DNA of 64,000 bases from Theristus sp. LFF4_11 (GCA_030248135.1 JASANC010002358.1:124001-188000); one strand, 5' to 3'; positions 47,931 to 62,800 are shown, counted from the first letter of the stretch. Program-made: numbers and translations. Notes: generated by a model not told the origin, from the sequence alone.

Positions 47931-49241
47931 TCAGGGTTTATAATCCACGGTTGCAACATCATCGTCATCATACTCAGTTGGCTTTTCGTCCGGTTTCAGC
48001 AGTTTACCCACGTATGGATAGCGCACTGAAATTGGGACAAAACGCGGATTTTTTTAATGGAAGCACCAGCGAATTTCTTGGCTTTTGAAAATTTGTGACA
48101 TCTGAATCATCGGCTCTATTCCACGGATTGACAACATCTCTATGCTCATTCGACCAATTAGCTAGTCTTATGAAGTTGAACTGTGAATCATGGGCAATTA
48201 GCTGATTGGGTGCTTTTGAATTGCACTCACTGATTGGTCCAACCAGCTCGATGTAGCCAATCTACGTGCCAGATTCAAATTCCAGAATGCACAAATTGCG
48301 TATGTTGAACAGTTGGACTGTGTGGCGCTTTTCTGACCGGATCGAAAACCAGAACCTCTGAAAACTCACTGGACAAATTCGATGCCCACTCCTTCATCTC
48401 AGCGATTTCCGCAGCGCCGAGATCAGTCAAGTCGTCGTACTCGTCCTTGACCGCACTCTCAGTGGAGTTGAACTTTGCCATGCCACGCGACGCGTCACGC
48501 CCAGCGAACACGCAGTACGGACCATCTGCACAGCAAAACAAACGGGACACTCGCAAAAGCTGTTGCTTCTCCAAGTTCACCAATGTTGTGGAAATCACTA
48601 AAACAACGCAAGACTCGCTCGAGCCACGAACATGAAATTTATGGGAATACGAACATCCACAAGTCTAGGACTAGGCCAGTCGAAGGCACAGAGCTCGAAG
48701 TTTCGTTGCGTTGCTACTTGGACGCCACAAAAAACGGGCCATATGGCACGAAGGACCAACCTGGTCCATACATTCGTTTGCCTTTGGTCACGTCGAATAC
48801 TTTGCCATCAATCGCCAGCAAAATACGCCCGTCCTCGCGTTGTGCGCCATCGTACTCGCGCAGTTCGGACAGCGTGAAATCTGGAGGGGGAGACAAATAT
48901 AAAATGAAGGACACAAGCACAATCTCGTGGCCGCAATCGCAATAAAGCAATAAAACTGTCAGCAAGTTAATGGAGTTATTCGAGTCTAAACAAAAAATTG
49001 CTGTCAGATTGTATTTCCCGGTTTCATTAGTTCAGAATTTTGTCTGCAGCTTTCCCAGCGTCACACCACAACAGGGCCCACCTTTTCGCTTCATTGGCGG
49101 CAACGACGGCGGCGGTGGCTCACTCGGCTCCTCCTGTCTGCGGAAACGACCGACGAAGAATCGATAGCCAATGAACGCCAACGCGATTAAACTGACAAAG
49201 TCCCAGAACGAAAACTCCAAAACAGAGTCCCAGTCCAACAT
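47931..49241 (-). CDS. PGRMC-type membrane-associated progesterone receptor component (cytochrome b5-like)
   Basis: Four exons join in phase: 49082-49241 (start codon at 49241), 48761-48880, 48370-48525 and 47931-48025, giving 176 residues. Residues 12-30 ([19 protein letters not shown]) form an N-terminal membrane anchor, followed by a Pro-rich spacer ([17 protein letters not shown]). The cytochrome b5-like domain runs from about residue 54: [69 protein letters not shown]. The Tyr of MYGPDGPY is the position that ligates haem in PGRMC1. The tail [20 protein letters not shown] matches the family's YHHVGKLLKEGEEPTVY. Such proteins bind haem, sit in the ER or other membranes and support cytochrome P450s. 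Length and motifs indicate a complete, intact gene. Confidence 0.95.
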
Positions 49242-49956
49242 TTTCGAGTTTTCTGTCTTCTCTGGACGGAACGGGCTCTTCTGGCTCTGTCTGTTCAGAC
49301 TTCACTGAATGTGCTGTGCGTTTGCTGTCGTGCGAACAAAATACCAGTCGATTACCGCAGACTTAGGATCTGATGCTTTACTTTTCAGAACGCCCTGTTC
49401 GGCCTGTTGATCTATGATGGTTTAGTTTCAGACAGAGGACCAACTAAAGTAACCATAAAGGTACGTTACGTTTGTAACATTGTATCATCCTCCAAAGCTC
49501 CTTCTCAGTGTATGTATTTCACAGGTTTATTCATTTTTTCTTTGCACGAATTAACCGAACAAAATCAGTCTCAAATCAACGAAATACGCAAGAAAACAGT
49601 ATGGAATGCCGTTATCACACGCAAGGTGCGCGATAGCTGAAGGAAAAAACAAACAAAAAAATTTAAAATGACGGACAACAAGGGAAAAATGCACGGAGAA
49701 TGTTGCGGTTGTTCGTTTCGTTCGTAAAAATGGCGACGACACGATCACTAATTATTATGCACTATGATTAAACAGCAGCAGCAAAGATAAATGCACCCAT
49801 GTATTGAACATAATATGATTTTCAACAAAAAACGAAATACTGCAACGCAAACACACATTGGCCTACAGGTTAACCGAAATGCTGCGAGCGAGTGAGAAGC
49901 AAATGAGACCGGTTGGCTGGTTTGACGCTGTGGTTGTCCGGACAGCGCAACTGCGT
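49242..49956. other. Intergenic: BAZ2 3' flank and PGRMC promoter
   Basis: Short plus-strand frames at 49407-49640 show no family signature. An AATAAAAT-type signal for BAZ2 is not obvious. Confidence 0.45.
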
Positions 49957-50791
49957 TCACGTGATCGCCTTGGCGGCGGCGGCCTCCGCGATGGCACGTC
50001 TCTCCGCGGCCGTGCGTCTGCTCACCTTGACACCCGTTTTCAGCTCCTTCCATCGTCGGTTGAAGTAGCGTCGTATGGTGCGCCCTGCGCGACCGACCGG
50101 CGAGTCGTCCTCGTTGAAGATCTTGCAGTTCGTGAAGATCAGGCGAACGTCGTCCAGGAACTGCTGTTCGCCGTCGTACCTGACGTTTCGGACAAGAAAT
50201 GTGTTTTTTTTCTTGCTTTCTGGGATGCGGACTAGGGTTAGGGGAAAAAAAATCCGGATTTTTTTTTAAATTAAAAAAAAAAATTTTTTTTTTTTTTAAA
50301 AATTTTTTTTGAGGTGGGGGGGCGCGCGGGCGCTATCTCCCGCAAATAATTTCAAAGCCGGAAAGTTGCATTTTCAACAGTAAAACAGGACAATTTTCGA
50401 CGTGTACTTGAATATTGAACCGTTCTTAGTTGCTGAGGGCTGCGGACTGACACCGCTAGTGGTGAACACTGTTCCGGTTTCGTCCGGTAGAGACCGCAGC
50501 GACTCCGCTCCAATTGTTTAACAATATATTGCACAACTCCATTGTAGACCTATAACATACGCCAATCCAAAATATCATGTTCATCTCATGGCCTACGATG
50601 AAAAAAATGTAAGTGCAAGAAAAGATTTGAAAGATATTTAATTAGTTAAGTATTTCAAGTAAAAATTGAGAAGTAAAAGGAAAAAGGGGGGGGGAAAAAA
50701 AAAAAGAAAAAAAAAAGAGGGGGGAAAAAAGGGAAAAAAAATAATAAAGGAAGAAAAAAAAAAAATAATTTTTTTTAAAAAAAAAAAAAAA

Positions 50792-50825
<34 letters not shown>

Positions 50826-53800
50826 CCGGACTCGTCAGTTCGAGAAGACGATTATTTTTTCCAAACTATGATGTCATTGTGCGTGCTAGTGAATTCTTGT
50901 TCCGTTTAGTTTATTGCGGCAATTTATTTCAAACATACAAAAAGTCCAAACACATTTCTCCAAGCTCAGAAACGACATACTTGTGCGCCTGCAGATTCTT
51001 CTGCACGGTTGACAAGTCGATCGGTCGTGAGATGACCTTTTTATAAAGCGGACACGCCTTCGTGTCGACCGGAAAGCGGAATGGCCACGAGTCCTTGTGT
51101 GCGTCCAGTTCACCGAGGATGATGCTGCAACGAGGCGGTCGGGGTTGTAATGGACACGTTTCAAAATAGTTTTTGTCCCCAACGATCGCCACACAACACA
51201 AAAAAAGTTGCTAAAACAACATTATAGTTCAAATCAATTGAATGAGCTGAATGTTTGCTTTTGGCGAACGAAACTTTTGTGCCAAAACAAAAATGTTCAC
51301 CGCAAGCCCTCAGCTCTTGTCCCCACAAAAATCAATCAAAAACGCATTGCTCTTCCGTTCGATCGCCAACCAACGTCAACCAACAGTCCCATGGACGCAC
51401 GCACTCGTCGAAACAGCAGGCCAACCAGCCATTGTACAATTTACAAAATTTCCGTTGGCACATTGTAAACCCAATTGTTCCAACCTGCAGATCTCCTGGA
51501 ACTGCAACGGCGTGTTGTCGGCTCGCGTGCCATGCGTTGTGCCAGTTGGCGTGTCCGGCGGCGTCTCCGTCGGCTCATTCAGACTGGTCGTGCTCGCGTG
51601 CTTCGAGAGTCGTCCGCCGGACGCAGCGCCGCTGCCGCTCTTGGTCGCTCGCCGCGCCGTCGCGCCACTCGGACTGGCTGCTGTCGACTTGCCCTGTATC
51701 ACCACGGTGACATTCGAGCCGAGTTTCGCGGGCGAATTGTTGCTGCTGCGTTGATGCGAGTTGTTGAGGACGTGATTGTGACGACCACTGATCGGGTCGA
51801 CCGGGCCGTTGCTGACGCTGTTGTGGTCGTTCGCGTCTGACACGCCGTTGGTGGACTGTTGCTGTAGGATGGAGTTGTAGCAGTTGCTGAGTGCGGACGA
51901 GCCACCCGTCGCCGCAGCGCCTTTGCCATCCTGCGATGGGATGTTTAGGTTAGGATCGGATTTCAGATTCACAGGTATTGTCGACGCCACGTTTCCAATC
52001 CCAGGCACAAAACAAACGGTTTGAAAACACACCAAGCACACCACAATAGTCGCTCGAGTTGGAGTATCAGGGCAACACAAATTCAGCTGAACAACATGTT
52101 CTCTGCAGCAATATTTCACAACTTTTTTCACCACAAACCTGCTGCTCTCTGCCCTTTCCGGCGCCGTGCGCCCGACAGCTGGCGCAACTCCAGTTCGGCT
52201 GCTGCACGGTGTCCTTGGACATGTGCGGCGTCGGTACACTGCTGCAGGCGGGGTGGTAATAGTGGCGACACTGTTGACAGACGATCATCAGCTTGCACTC
52301 GCTCTGACGACGACAGATCAGGCAGCACGGCTCGCCGGACGCTTGACCGACACACTTCGGGCAGTACCAGTCGCCAGACGGAATCGATTGCATTTTTGGC
52401 TGTATAGATGTTTGTGGAGGTGTTTGAAACGTATCAATCACATATCAGATTGCAATAAAGTTCCATAGTCTGGCAGGCAAATTCGTCCAGTTAGCTGAAT
52501 GGTCTGGTCGTATTTTACTCCACTCTTCCAGATGCAACCAGTGCGCTCACTTTAAAGCAGTAAGTATGATAGGCCATGTCGCAGCAGTCGCACAACAGCA
52601 ACTGTGATTCGTCTTCGCCGGTTCGACAGATCTGACAGAACGCGCGCATCACCGAGCGCTCCCAGGCGACCGAGGCGTCCAGCTGTTGCACGGCCAACAT
52701 CAGCTGCGACGGCTGCACTGCGTCGCGCACGTACCGACGCCATCTGGATCATAGAAGTACGCCACATTAAGCAATGCAACGACACTGAACACTGAACGAA
52801 ATCTGGCTAAAGCTTGAAATAGCAGTGTCTGCAAATACTGCAACAGTTAGGTTCTGTAAATCACGTGTATAAGATAGTGCACGCTGCGGACAAGACGGTC
52901 ACAGTAGCTTAGCTAATAAGTATGGGACAATCGGAGCCAAAGTTTCCCACAGCTTGTTCCTGCATCAAACACACGCACGATTTCACCATTCGCCGACCTG
53001 GCCAATTCGACGGGCACCACGTCAGCTGAGGCAGCCTCTGAGTCCTCCAATGCGAACGGCTGCATGTCACTGATTGTGCTGCTGCATGCCACTTGAGTGT
53101 CACTTGACGACGCATGTTGACAATCGCTGTCATTTGTCGACTCCGGATCGACGTCGCCCACCGTTTGCTCACCGTTTATGACGCCGTCAGGCAACAGAAC
53201 GTTGCTGAAACAAGTCAACAAATTGTTCAATGAATTTTTACAGAAAACTAAAAACCGACCAGCTCAAAGGGTCAAAGGTAAAAAAATCACAGTTTCGATT
53301 GATCGGATCAGTAAAATGTTCGACTGGGTTATTTTGATTAAAAAAACAATTTTTAACGGAATAAACAAAGTCTGGTGCCTATCTTCGAGAAAAAACACAC
53401 AGCCCAAAAGTCGCTGACCAACCTGTACTGCGCGTTGAACGCCACCCTGACGTAACGTCGCTCAATGTGCTGCTCCAAGGTCAACAATCGATTCTTGACG
53501 CGCTGTGCGAGCGTCTCATAGTCGAGCCCTGGGTCCTCGACGCACTCGCTGACGTCCTCGACAGCACGCCCACTGTTGGTGTCGGACGATCGTGCGGTCG
53601 ACTGCTTGCTGCCCGGAATCCAGTCCTGAAGAAACACAGAATAAAACGGTGGACCACATTTTGGCCTAATTGTACTTAATACAAGAGATTCTTCTCACAA
53701 GACCGTATTTTCAAAAAATGACACAATAAAAAAACAGCAATCAAAATCAATGAGCAAAGTTTTGCGCTACTGACCTGCATGTGCACGTTGGCGTGTATCA

Positions 53801-56800
53801 CTTTGTCCTCCAGCTCCACGACCAGGTCACGGATCAAACGTAGCGCCATTAAGTTGATCTGCCACTCGGCCAGCCGGTCGGTCGCTTCGGTCAGTGATAC
53901 TGAAAAAAACGGATTCCTTCGTTGTCACCATTTGCCAGTCGCTTTTTGTTGATGAAACAAAATGGCAGTGCATCAACGTTGTGGTGTGGTAATGTGGCAG
54001 GCAATGAACAATGTGGTGCCGCACGATGACGCTTCGTTCCAAACAACAAAATGTGCGAAATATCGACCGAGCCAGCAAACTCGCCATTATGCGTTGGTTT
54101 GTCAGCAGCTGCCTCGCTGTCATTCGCAACGAGCACCGCCTGAAAGTGTTCGTCCGACTTTGCGAGCGTCCGATTGAGCGCGCGCTCGCGAATGCCCCGC
54201 GGCAACGTCGACGATTTCACTTTGTCCAGCTGCGCGTTGCTGCTGATCGCCCACCATCCGTAGCGGCTGCCCGGCGGCACCTCGCGTTTCGTGCGACGAT
54301 GGCGACTGCCGCTCGTTGACCTGCAACGGGCACACGCGCTGACTTGATGTGTATTAGTTTCCAAATTTGTATATTTCCGTATTTCCAAAATGTTCATCAT
54401 TTCCAACCACCGCCTTATTTCCCAACATGTGCCCTGAAGGGTGTGCGATCAATTGCATGCCGACAGTAGCGGCCCACTCATTAGTGTCCTGGCGGTAGTT
54501 GTTCATCCCTGATCGTTGATCCCATACCGCCTTCCCATCGACCCTTAACGATCCGAATCAACAAAGCTCTCAAGCTCTCAAACCAACAAGCGCGACGCGA
54601 CTGAACTGAACGCACATGAGCAGATGCTTGCGCCGGTGGTGATAGTAGTGCAGGAGTGTGCGGTGGTGTTGCGAGGCTGCCCTCGAGTGCAGCGGCGCGT
54701 GCGCGGACGGCGACGCGTGCACGACGGTGTCGAGGAGTTCGTGCACCACGCCCAGCACGTCCGGGTCGGCAGTGGCGAACAGCTGTCGTTCGCGACGCAG
54801 TCGTTCGTCCTGTTGTCCGTCATCGAACAGCGCCTCGCGTCGTCGCAGTGTGTTCGCCTGCTGCTCACGCCAGTCGTCGCCCACGCTCGCGTCTGCTGAC
54901 GACTCGAATCCCTGCACGATGATACAGGTCGGAAAAATTGCTGGTGAACGAGAATCAATGTTGGCTTTTTGCAATCAGATTTTGAGATGCACAATGCAGC
55001 TGTACACGCAGTTTAGTTAGCAGTAAGAATTCAAAATAGAGCAAGCTTATCGGCTAGATAATGGAATGCGACTGCGCCACCAACCAGTCCACCAACAAAT
55101 CTAGAGCTCCAAATTGAGGCGACAGCCAATCGACCACTGTACGTTCAGCCAGTGCACAAAAAGGCAGAGATGAAACGAACAGTTCAATTTCGACTACCGG
55201 CGTGTCCGTTCAGTTCTCACCTCGACGAGCAAGGCGGGTACACTGGGCACATGCCAGTACAGTCGGTGATAGCGGTCCTGGCCGTACGGCTGCACGCGCA
55301 CTCTGCACGACGTGCGATGCAGCTTGCGCCGGAGGTCACTGAGATCGCGCTCCAAGTTGTCGGCCACCTTTTCCAGCTCGTCCACCGACATCGCTCGCTC
55401 CTGAACGGCATTAAAAATTATGAACCGCATCTCATCAGATAATTCAGTTACAGTACAAGTTTTAGCTGGCAAACTGACAAGCTTGCTTGACCAATCAATC
55501 AACCAATCAATCAAACAAGACTGATGCAAACACAGCCAACCAGCCATAAAAGCGATGTGCCACTGGTTTGTCTCAATGGCAATCACTGCAAGCACCGTCT
55601 ATTTCTGCCACTTCGCCCAGCTAACCGCCGCCAACCTGGTCGGTGATGACATCCGACGGGAACGTGATGCCGAGCGGCATCGCGGGCAGCTGAATGTCGA
55701 TCATGTCGGCGGGCGCCGGCGCAGGCTGCTCCTTCGGTGGCGTCGGCTCGCTCGGCTTGCGAATGACGTCGTGTATCAGGCTGCGCATCTCGCTCTTGCA
55801 CTTCTCTTGCGCCTCACGCAGCAGCTCGGCGATCGTTCGCGAGTCGGAGTCGTTCGTGGCGTCGGACGCGACTGAAGCCGGTGTGCCACGGCCTGCAGTC
55901 GTTAAATGGGAGCACAATGAAATTAGATTATAGTGTGAATCACAGGCAATCAGCTGATTGGCTGTTTTCGAACTGGCCCGCTGATTGCTGTCCGATGCAG
56001 CCAAGCAACACGATGCAGAGGTTTTTACCGTTTGAATTTTGATTACTGAATTTTGATTACACAAATTTCATGAAGGAAACATTGGCATCAAGTCCATTCC
56101 GACACCACAGACGCTCACATTGTGTGTTTTGCTCGGACTCCTCCTCAATACCGGCCACTGGTTCCGATTTCACCGTCGCCTTGCTGTTTGGCGATTTGTT
56201 CACCGACGCTTCGTCTTCCAACTTTGGTTCAACGATTGCATCTTTTTGTTCAGCTTTCATGTCTGCATCGTTCTCAGCCTGTGCTTCTGATTTCGTGCTC
56301 TCAGACGTTTGTTGTTCCGTTGGCTCAGTTTTCACTGGTGCTTTCACGTCGCTATTTTCCGTGTTTTCTGACGATTGCTCAATCGTTTGACTGGTCTCTG
56401 TGGTCTGTTCAGTGGCGCCCTCTGCCGAACTGGACGAAGCTGCCGATTCGAGCGCGGACTGCTCTTTCTCCTTTGCTCGCTCTTCCTCCAGTGCTCGCTT
56501 TTTCGATTGAAGTGTACGAATTCTGAAATGAGACAGGGATTGAAAACAAGTTTTCTGTTGAAATATCATCAGGAATTCTTGACTTTGCTTGGTAAGATAT
56601 GATTAGAAGTTCCAAACACTTCTGACATCAAAAAAGAATCCAAGCAAATTGAATTTTTATTGTAAACAGCTGTCCCCTGCCCAAACGCACAATCGTTGCT
56701 TCCCCTCGGCGATCCACTTTTCGCCCTTGATGCGTGCCACTTCGTCGATGTTGCTCTCGATCTCGCGCACCACATTGCGACAGTACAGCAGCTCGTTGCA

Positions 56801-59800
56801 CATGTACGCCAGTATGGCACACTGGTCGTCCGCTGATAACGCCTCGAAACAGTGATGCTCAAGGAGACTGCCGAGCTGCAAGACAATTTTAACAATTTTA
56901 AATCTAGTGCAAAACAAACCGCGCGCATTTTCGGAGTTTCCAACCGAACCACACTAGGTACCAATGCAATGCAGTGGAACTGATCCGCATAATCAGTCCA
57001 GTCTGGGAAGAGTCAATCAGGGGTCTCGTCTCGACCTCATAGCGCAAGAGTCTGATGCCCTACCACAGACAACCAACAACGGTGTACACTGCACCGTATG
57101 TTTAAACCTGTCAAGTTTTTTTCGCAGTCCGCAAGCGAAGAAAGAACGGGATCGGAGCTGCAAGAAAACATGTAGCCACAAATGGAATGTTTGTTTTCAA
57201 CGGAACATTCGTTCTTCTCACTGCAGTTCAAATTTCGCGTGCTCCGCATTCTGTTGAACAACAAGTGGCCGATTCAAACAACCACCGGTGTACAGTACCT
57301 GTGCGCCCTCGTCGTCGCGACTCCGCAGGAACATGCGCAGCAGCTGGCTGTAGTTGTGCTTCTTGACGCCGACATCCTTGACCGACTGTCCCAATTGTGT
57401 TCGACCACGCGGGCCCGGGGGCAGCCCGGGATACTCGAGCACGAGCGTCAGCAGCACCTTGCACACCTTGCGCACGGCCGCCACGTGCCGGCGATCGTTC
57501 AGCAGCCCGGCGTGCACCGCGTCGACGGTCGGCATCTCGCGCAGGTCTGCGAACACGCGTGTTGTATTCTCATATGCAGTCGTTACTTTGGGCATTCGTA
57601 CAATCAGCATTCTGGCTGTGTACCTAGCCTTCTGGTTGTGTACCCAGCTTTTCTGGCTGTGTACCCAGCTTGCTGGATTGGCACCTGTTTCCTTGTGCAT
57701 TTGCGTGACGCTTAAGAGCGCCGAATAAAACAGAACAAAACAGAACAGAACAGTTCTGAACTTCAGAAAATCGGTTTATTGCCACGATTTTTGTTGAACT
57801 AAAAAAATGCACGATGACTGTGAGAAGCACAACGCAACCGACCAATCTTCAGGACGTGCCCAAAGTTGCTGATGAATTCCATGACCATCAACAAATCGGC
57901 GAACGCGCTGCCCGATATACGCAGGCCGGGGATTCGTGGCAGTTCCGGGAATTGCTGCAATTATGAATTTTCGAAGTTTTTTGAAAGCCACAAAAAACAG
58001 ATCAGCGAGACCCAACCAATCAGCTTGATGAATTTTTTACTGAGACAAGCGTTTGGTGGATCCGAACTTCAGACGTCCACTTCAAATTTCCCTTTGAGTT
58101 TGCAGTTCGCTATCCAAAGTGTTCTTTGCACCAATCACCACAAACAATCACAAGCCGAAACGCCACAAAACGCTGCCACACCTTGGTCTCCTCGATCTCC
58201 AGATCATCCTGCGGCGCACGCATCTGGCGCATCCGCGAGGCGGCCGTGTGCGGCTGCTGCGTCTGCTCGTGCTCTTGCTGGGCGTCGTTGTGCGTGAAGC
58301 TGACGTCACCGCTGCTGCTTGCCATCGAGCAGTCCGCAGCGGTCGCCGCCGCCGCCGCCGCCTCCAGCTTCATTTCATCCAGGACGCTGTTGATTGAGTC
58401 GCTTGCGGCCGACTCGATCTGCAGCTGCGTGCGCGCGTCAGCGAGCTGCTCTTGCTCCTGCGAGAGTGGAACCAGCTAGTCACCCAGTCAAAGGTGTCAC
58501 ACAGGAAGAAACTGCAAATGAATTGATCTTTCAGTCTGTTTTAGAACCTTATCTCCACCACATTGAACTAATAAATTTGTTTTTGACAGTGTCTAAAACT
58601 ACTTTCACTTCACCCAACAAACAGATCGCTCCACTAACGTGGTGATGCTGACGCAACGCCGCGAGCTGCATGTCGTGCAGTTGGTGCGCGTGCAACATAG
58701 CCTCCATCACTTGGTTGACGGTGATCGCAGACTGGTGATCGTTCGCAACGCCTGTTTATGGACGAGCATTTTAGGAAAATAGACAAGGTACTCACTGAGG
58801 GAGTGTAAATTAGAATAGAAAAAGTGGGTGCGGCGATTAGAAACAGTATTTACCTTGAACGGACGTCGTTCGACAGTTTGGCGTTGTTTTGTTCGACTTC
58901 TGCGCCATTTGATCGATTGACTTTTGGACATCAGTTTCATCGAGACGAATGAGCGTCTGAAAAGTGGCCAATGCAGATTTCACAGCTCGTGTGTGAAAGA
59001 CACATTATGACAAGCGCAGAGAACACGCAGACAATCTGTGTCTTTTACGATGTCAAGTTCAATACAATTTCAGTTTTTTTAACACATACACTTTGCCCGG
59101 TGTTGCTGTCCACCTTCGATTGTATGAATTCACCAATGACCAGTTTGCTGCTGAAGCTGAAATTGTCCCGGTTGAACTGCAGCTTCTGTTGACTGTCACC
59201 GGATCGCTTCATGTACTGCAACAAAAAGTGTTTGGTAAACTTTTGAAAAAGCTACGATGAGTTTTCTAAATCAAGCATTGCTAGCTACTCTGTATGTGTT
59301 CATGTTGAACTTCTTGTATTCAAGGAGGCTTAAAGATCCGTTGTAGAAAAGAAAACTCAGAAACAGTTGTTTTACCCGCAGCACTTCAGCATACGAGCCG
59401 AGTCGTTTGCCGCACGGTGCGTAATAGATGACGTCACCACGAACGCCCCCTGCGCCCAGCGTTCGAATGCACGTCTGTCGACGCCAACTGAAACAAGGGG
59501 GTGGGGGCTGCGTTGATTCAGATCACGAGGAGGATACTACAAAAGAGATGCACAGATCGACTGACAAATTGTTGATTTTCTTGAAAAGTAAACTTGTGAC
59601 CCAACAAATCGGTCACTGAGTAGACCGGGAACAAGCACAGCAGCAACATACCCATGTTTGAGCGGCATGCGCACCGCAATCTCATCGATGCCACTGCGTT
59701 TCGCCTTGTACGAGCCGCCGGGCGTGTCCACGGATCGCTCGTCAGTCGACAGCTCCGACGACGCGCCGTCCTCTAGGTGATTCATCTGAGCGTCCATTGA

Positions 59801-62800
59801 GTTACCGATGCTGAAACTGCTGCTCGCAGACGCTTTGTGCGACATTGTCAGGTCAATCGGCATGTCTGCTGCCGCTGATTGGTCAGCAAAACTGGACGCA
59901 GCATGCTGATTGGCGGTTGTCTTAGAGCGTGACGAAGGCGTGCGGTGGCGACTGCTGCTTCGGCCGCCTGGAAAGTGATTGAGTCCTGTGTGACGTTGAA
60001 ATCAACAAAGTTGTGTGATGGTTCTCTGCATCTCGGCCTTGCCAACATCGAAAGCAGAGAGGTGATCTGATTAGTGATGTGCTCTTCCCGAATCAATTGA
60101 GTACCAAAACTTGAGCAAAAGCCAGACGTTGTTGTCAACCTCTTTTGTCCCGGTACCAATGTGCCGAATTACCGAAAATCCGTTTGAAACTTCAGAAACA
60201 CAATATGTGTACCAGTTTGGTCATCAGAAAGGTGCTGTACTTCTGGCAAAAAGACGGATAATCAACTCAGACAGAACGAAAATTCATCATGCGCTATGCT
60301 AACCAGCGCCATTGCTGCTGCTCGCGGTCGACACGGCCGGTGGCGAGAGACTCGCCGAGGCAGCCTGTCTCACGACGCTCTCGATCGCGTCGTCCAACGA
60401 CTTGGTCAGATCGGGGCTCTTGCGTTTCGGCGGCTGCTGTGAGCCACGGGACGAACTCGGAGGGTGACTCACGAACGCGGCAGCGTTGGGCTTGCGGCCG
60501 TCGCTGTTGACGACAACGCCGTTGTTGGAGATCGTGGCTGGGCGACCCGCTGAGAATGGGAGAGCAACGTGAGTGACGGCATTAGAATTTGTGCAAATTG
60601 CACATGATCAACTTTGCGTCTGCGATTCCAAAAGGCATGGCCACAATTTTTTCTTCAGGTCTAAAGCAAGGGATTTTCGACTTATGTCACGAACAAAGTC
60701 AGCTAAAGTCCGGCACCAAAAGCACAAAATGTCGGTTGATGCTGCTGTGGCCATGACGGCATTCGTCGTACCTCGTGTTCTTCTCGACGACGACGTGCGC
60801 ACCGGTGCCACGGGCGTGCTGGAGTTGCTGCTGACGAGCTTTTGAGTTTGACTGCTTTGACCGCGACTGTTGGCGGTCGTTGATGAAGCGCGCTCAAGTT
60901 TCGGCTGTTGCTGCTGTTGATTCAACTGTGCCTGCTGCGGTGGTTTTGCTTTTTGTTGTTGTTGCTGCTGCTGCTGTTGTTGTTGTTGTTGTTGTTCAGC
61001 GGCTGCAGCGGCCAGCTGCAGTTGACCAAGCAGAAATTGACTGGACAACGCGGCCCACGCGCGTGTCGACGCCTCCAACAATTGACTGTGCAACTCGGTG
61101 TTGTTGCTGTTGTTGCTGTTGTTGCTGTTGTTGGTGGCGGCCGCCGTGTGACTGAAAATGCATGCATTAGTCCATGAACTTCCACCACTTTTTTTTACCA
61201 CAACAAACACAAGTGATTTGTTTGGTTTTTCTAACCACAAGCATAACAAAAGCATTCTTGATTTGCAAATTTATTAGTGAGTTTAATCCACGCAATCTCA
61301 GGTTCACCGCCTGAACCACTTCAAACGTCACTCACGTACCCGTCTGATTTGGCAGTGCCAGTTTGACTGTTGATCGTCTGCGGCCGGCTGTTGTTCGCCG
61401 GCGACTTCGGCGTGCTCGTTGGCGGGCGAGACGAGCCGACGCGTTTCGTCTTGTTCGGTGGCGTGAACTGCGACGGAATCGACTTTCGCTTGTTGCGACT
61501 GTGGCTGTTGCCGCCGGTGGTGGCCGCAGCCGCCGTGGCAGTGCCATTCACGGTGCCATTCGAGCCGCCAGTGGCCGTGTCAGCTGGCACTCGTTGCTGC
61601 TGTTGCGTCTTCTTGGCGACCGCCTCGCGTGACAGCTGTGCGGCAAGGGCCGCCAGCGTCTCGAGGTTGCGCGTCGGCGACGAGTGCACGTCCGACGGTT
61701 GTGTCGGTGGTGGCGGTGCGGCGTGTGCGCGCGCGTACGTCGCGCAATTCGCGTTCGACACAGCGGCGGCGGCGTTGCTCGTGTTGATCGCCGGCGTTCG
61801 ACTGGCCGACGGCTTGTTCGGCGTCGACGTCGCCGCCGTGGCGCTCGGTGATCGCATGTGCAGACTGTTCGCGCGGCTGCCCGCAGTGGCGTTGTTGCTG
61901 GCACGCGCGCTGTTCACGTGCACCGGTGCGTTTGGTGCGGCCGACGTGCTGTTGCTGTTGGTGGTGGTGGTGGTGACAGCCGTCGTCGACGCACACGAGG
62001 ACGCGCTCACGGTGGCGCCGAGTTTGCGGAGGGCGTCCGAGAAGGACTCGCTGCTGCTGCTGCTGCTGGTTGCCGTTGCTGCGCTCGGCGGTGAACCGAT
62101 CTGCGGTGCCTGAAGCGGAGTGCACGACAGATGAGCACATTAGTTGACGTCCGATTACATGCAAAAAGCTGCATTTTGCGCAATGAACGCTTTTCACAGC
62201 AATGTTGCCATTTTTACCTGCATGTTCGCCATGGCGGCAGCGGCGGCGGGCGATGTGATGCCAGCACCACCGAACATTGCCTGCCACGCAGCCATCTGCA
62301 TCATGTACTCCGCAGCAGCGGCGTTCTGCATACCACCGGCTGCCATTCCTGAAAATATGATCGTTTGAATGTGACGGTTCGCATACTTTCTTCTCAGAAA
62401 CAAAAAGTACACATTTCATCAAGGAACCACTTCATGTTTCGCTATTCTTCTATTATTTGAATCTGCCAGACACAGAACCGACATCACGGCAACCACATCA
62501 CATCACAATCCTTGTTTGTTGTCTTGCGTATGCATGAGATGTGTCAGAGTGCAACAAAGCACCAATACATACCCGTCATCGGCGACTGCCCGTACAGGCT
62601 GGCAGCAGACATGAACGGATTGTACATCGCCATTGGATTGCTGTAGGCGGCGAGCTGCGACTGCGCTGCGAACGCGGCCAACGCCTGCTGTTGCTGCTGT
62701 TGACTCGGAAACATCGAGCTCACCGAATGCGCTGCAAATTGGCGACGTAATGAGACGGCAGCAAGCGATAAAGGTGACACTGCGTTGCTGTCAGCAGCTC

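Noticed and set aside
61370..62113. 247-codon plus-strand frame
   Set aside because: Antisense shadow of the same GC-rich exon; reads as runs of V, A and L without homology.
61580..62422. 280-codon minus-strand frame overlapping BAZ2 exons
   Set aside because: It runs across an intron and is a shifted frame of the GC-rich BAZ2 exon 61340-62109. The frame encoding KRKSIPSQFTPPNKTKR links in phase with the downstream exons and is preferred.
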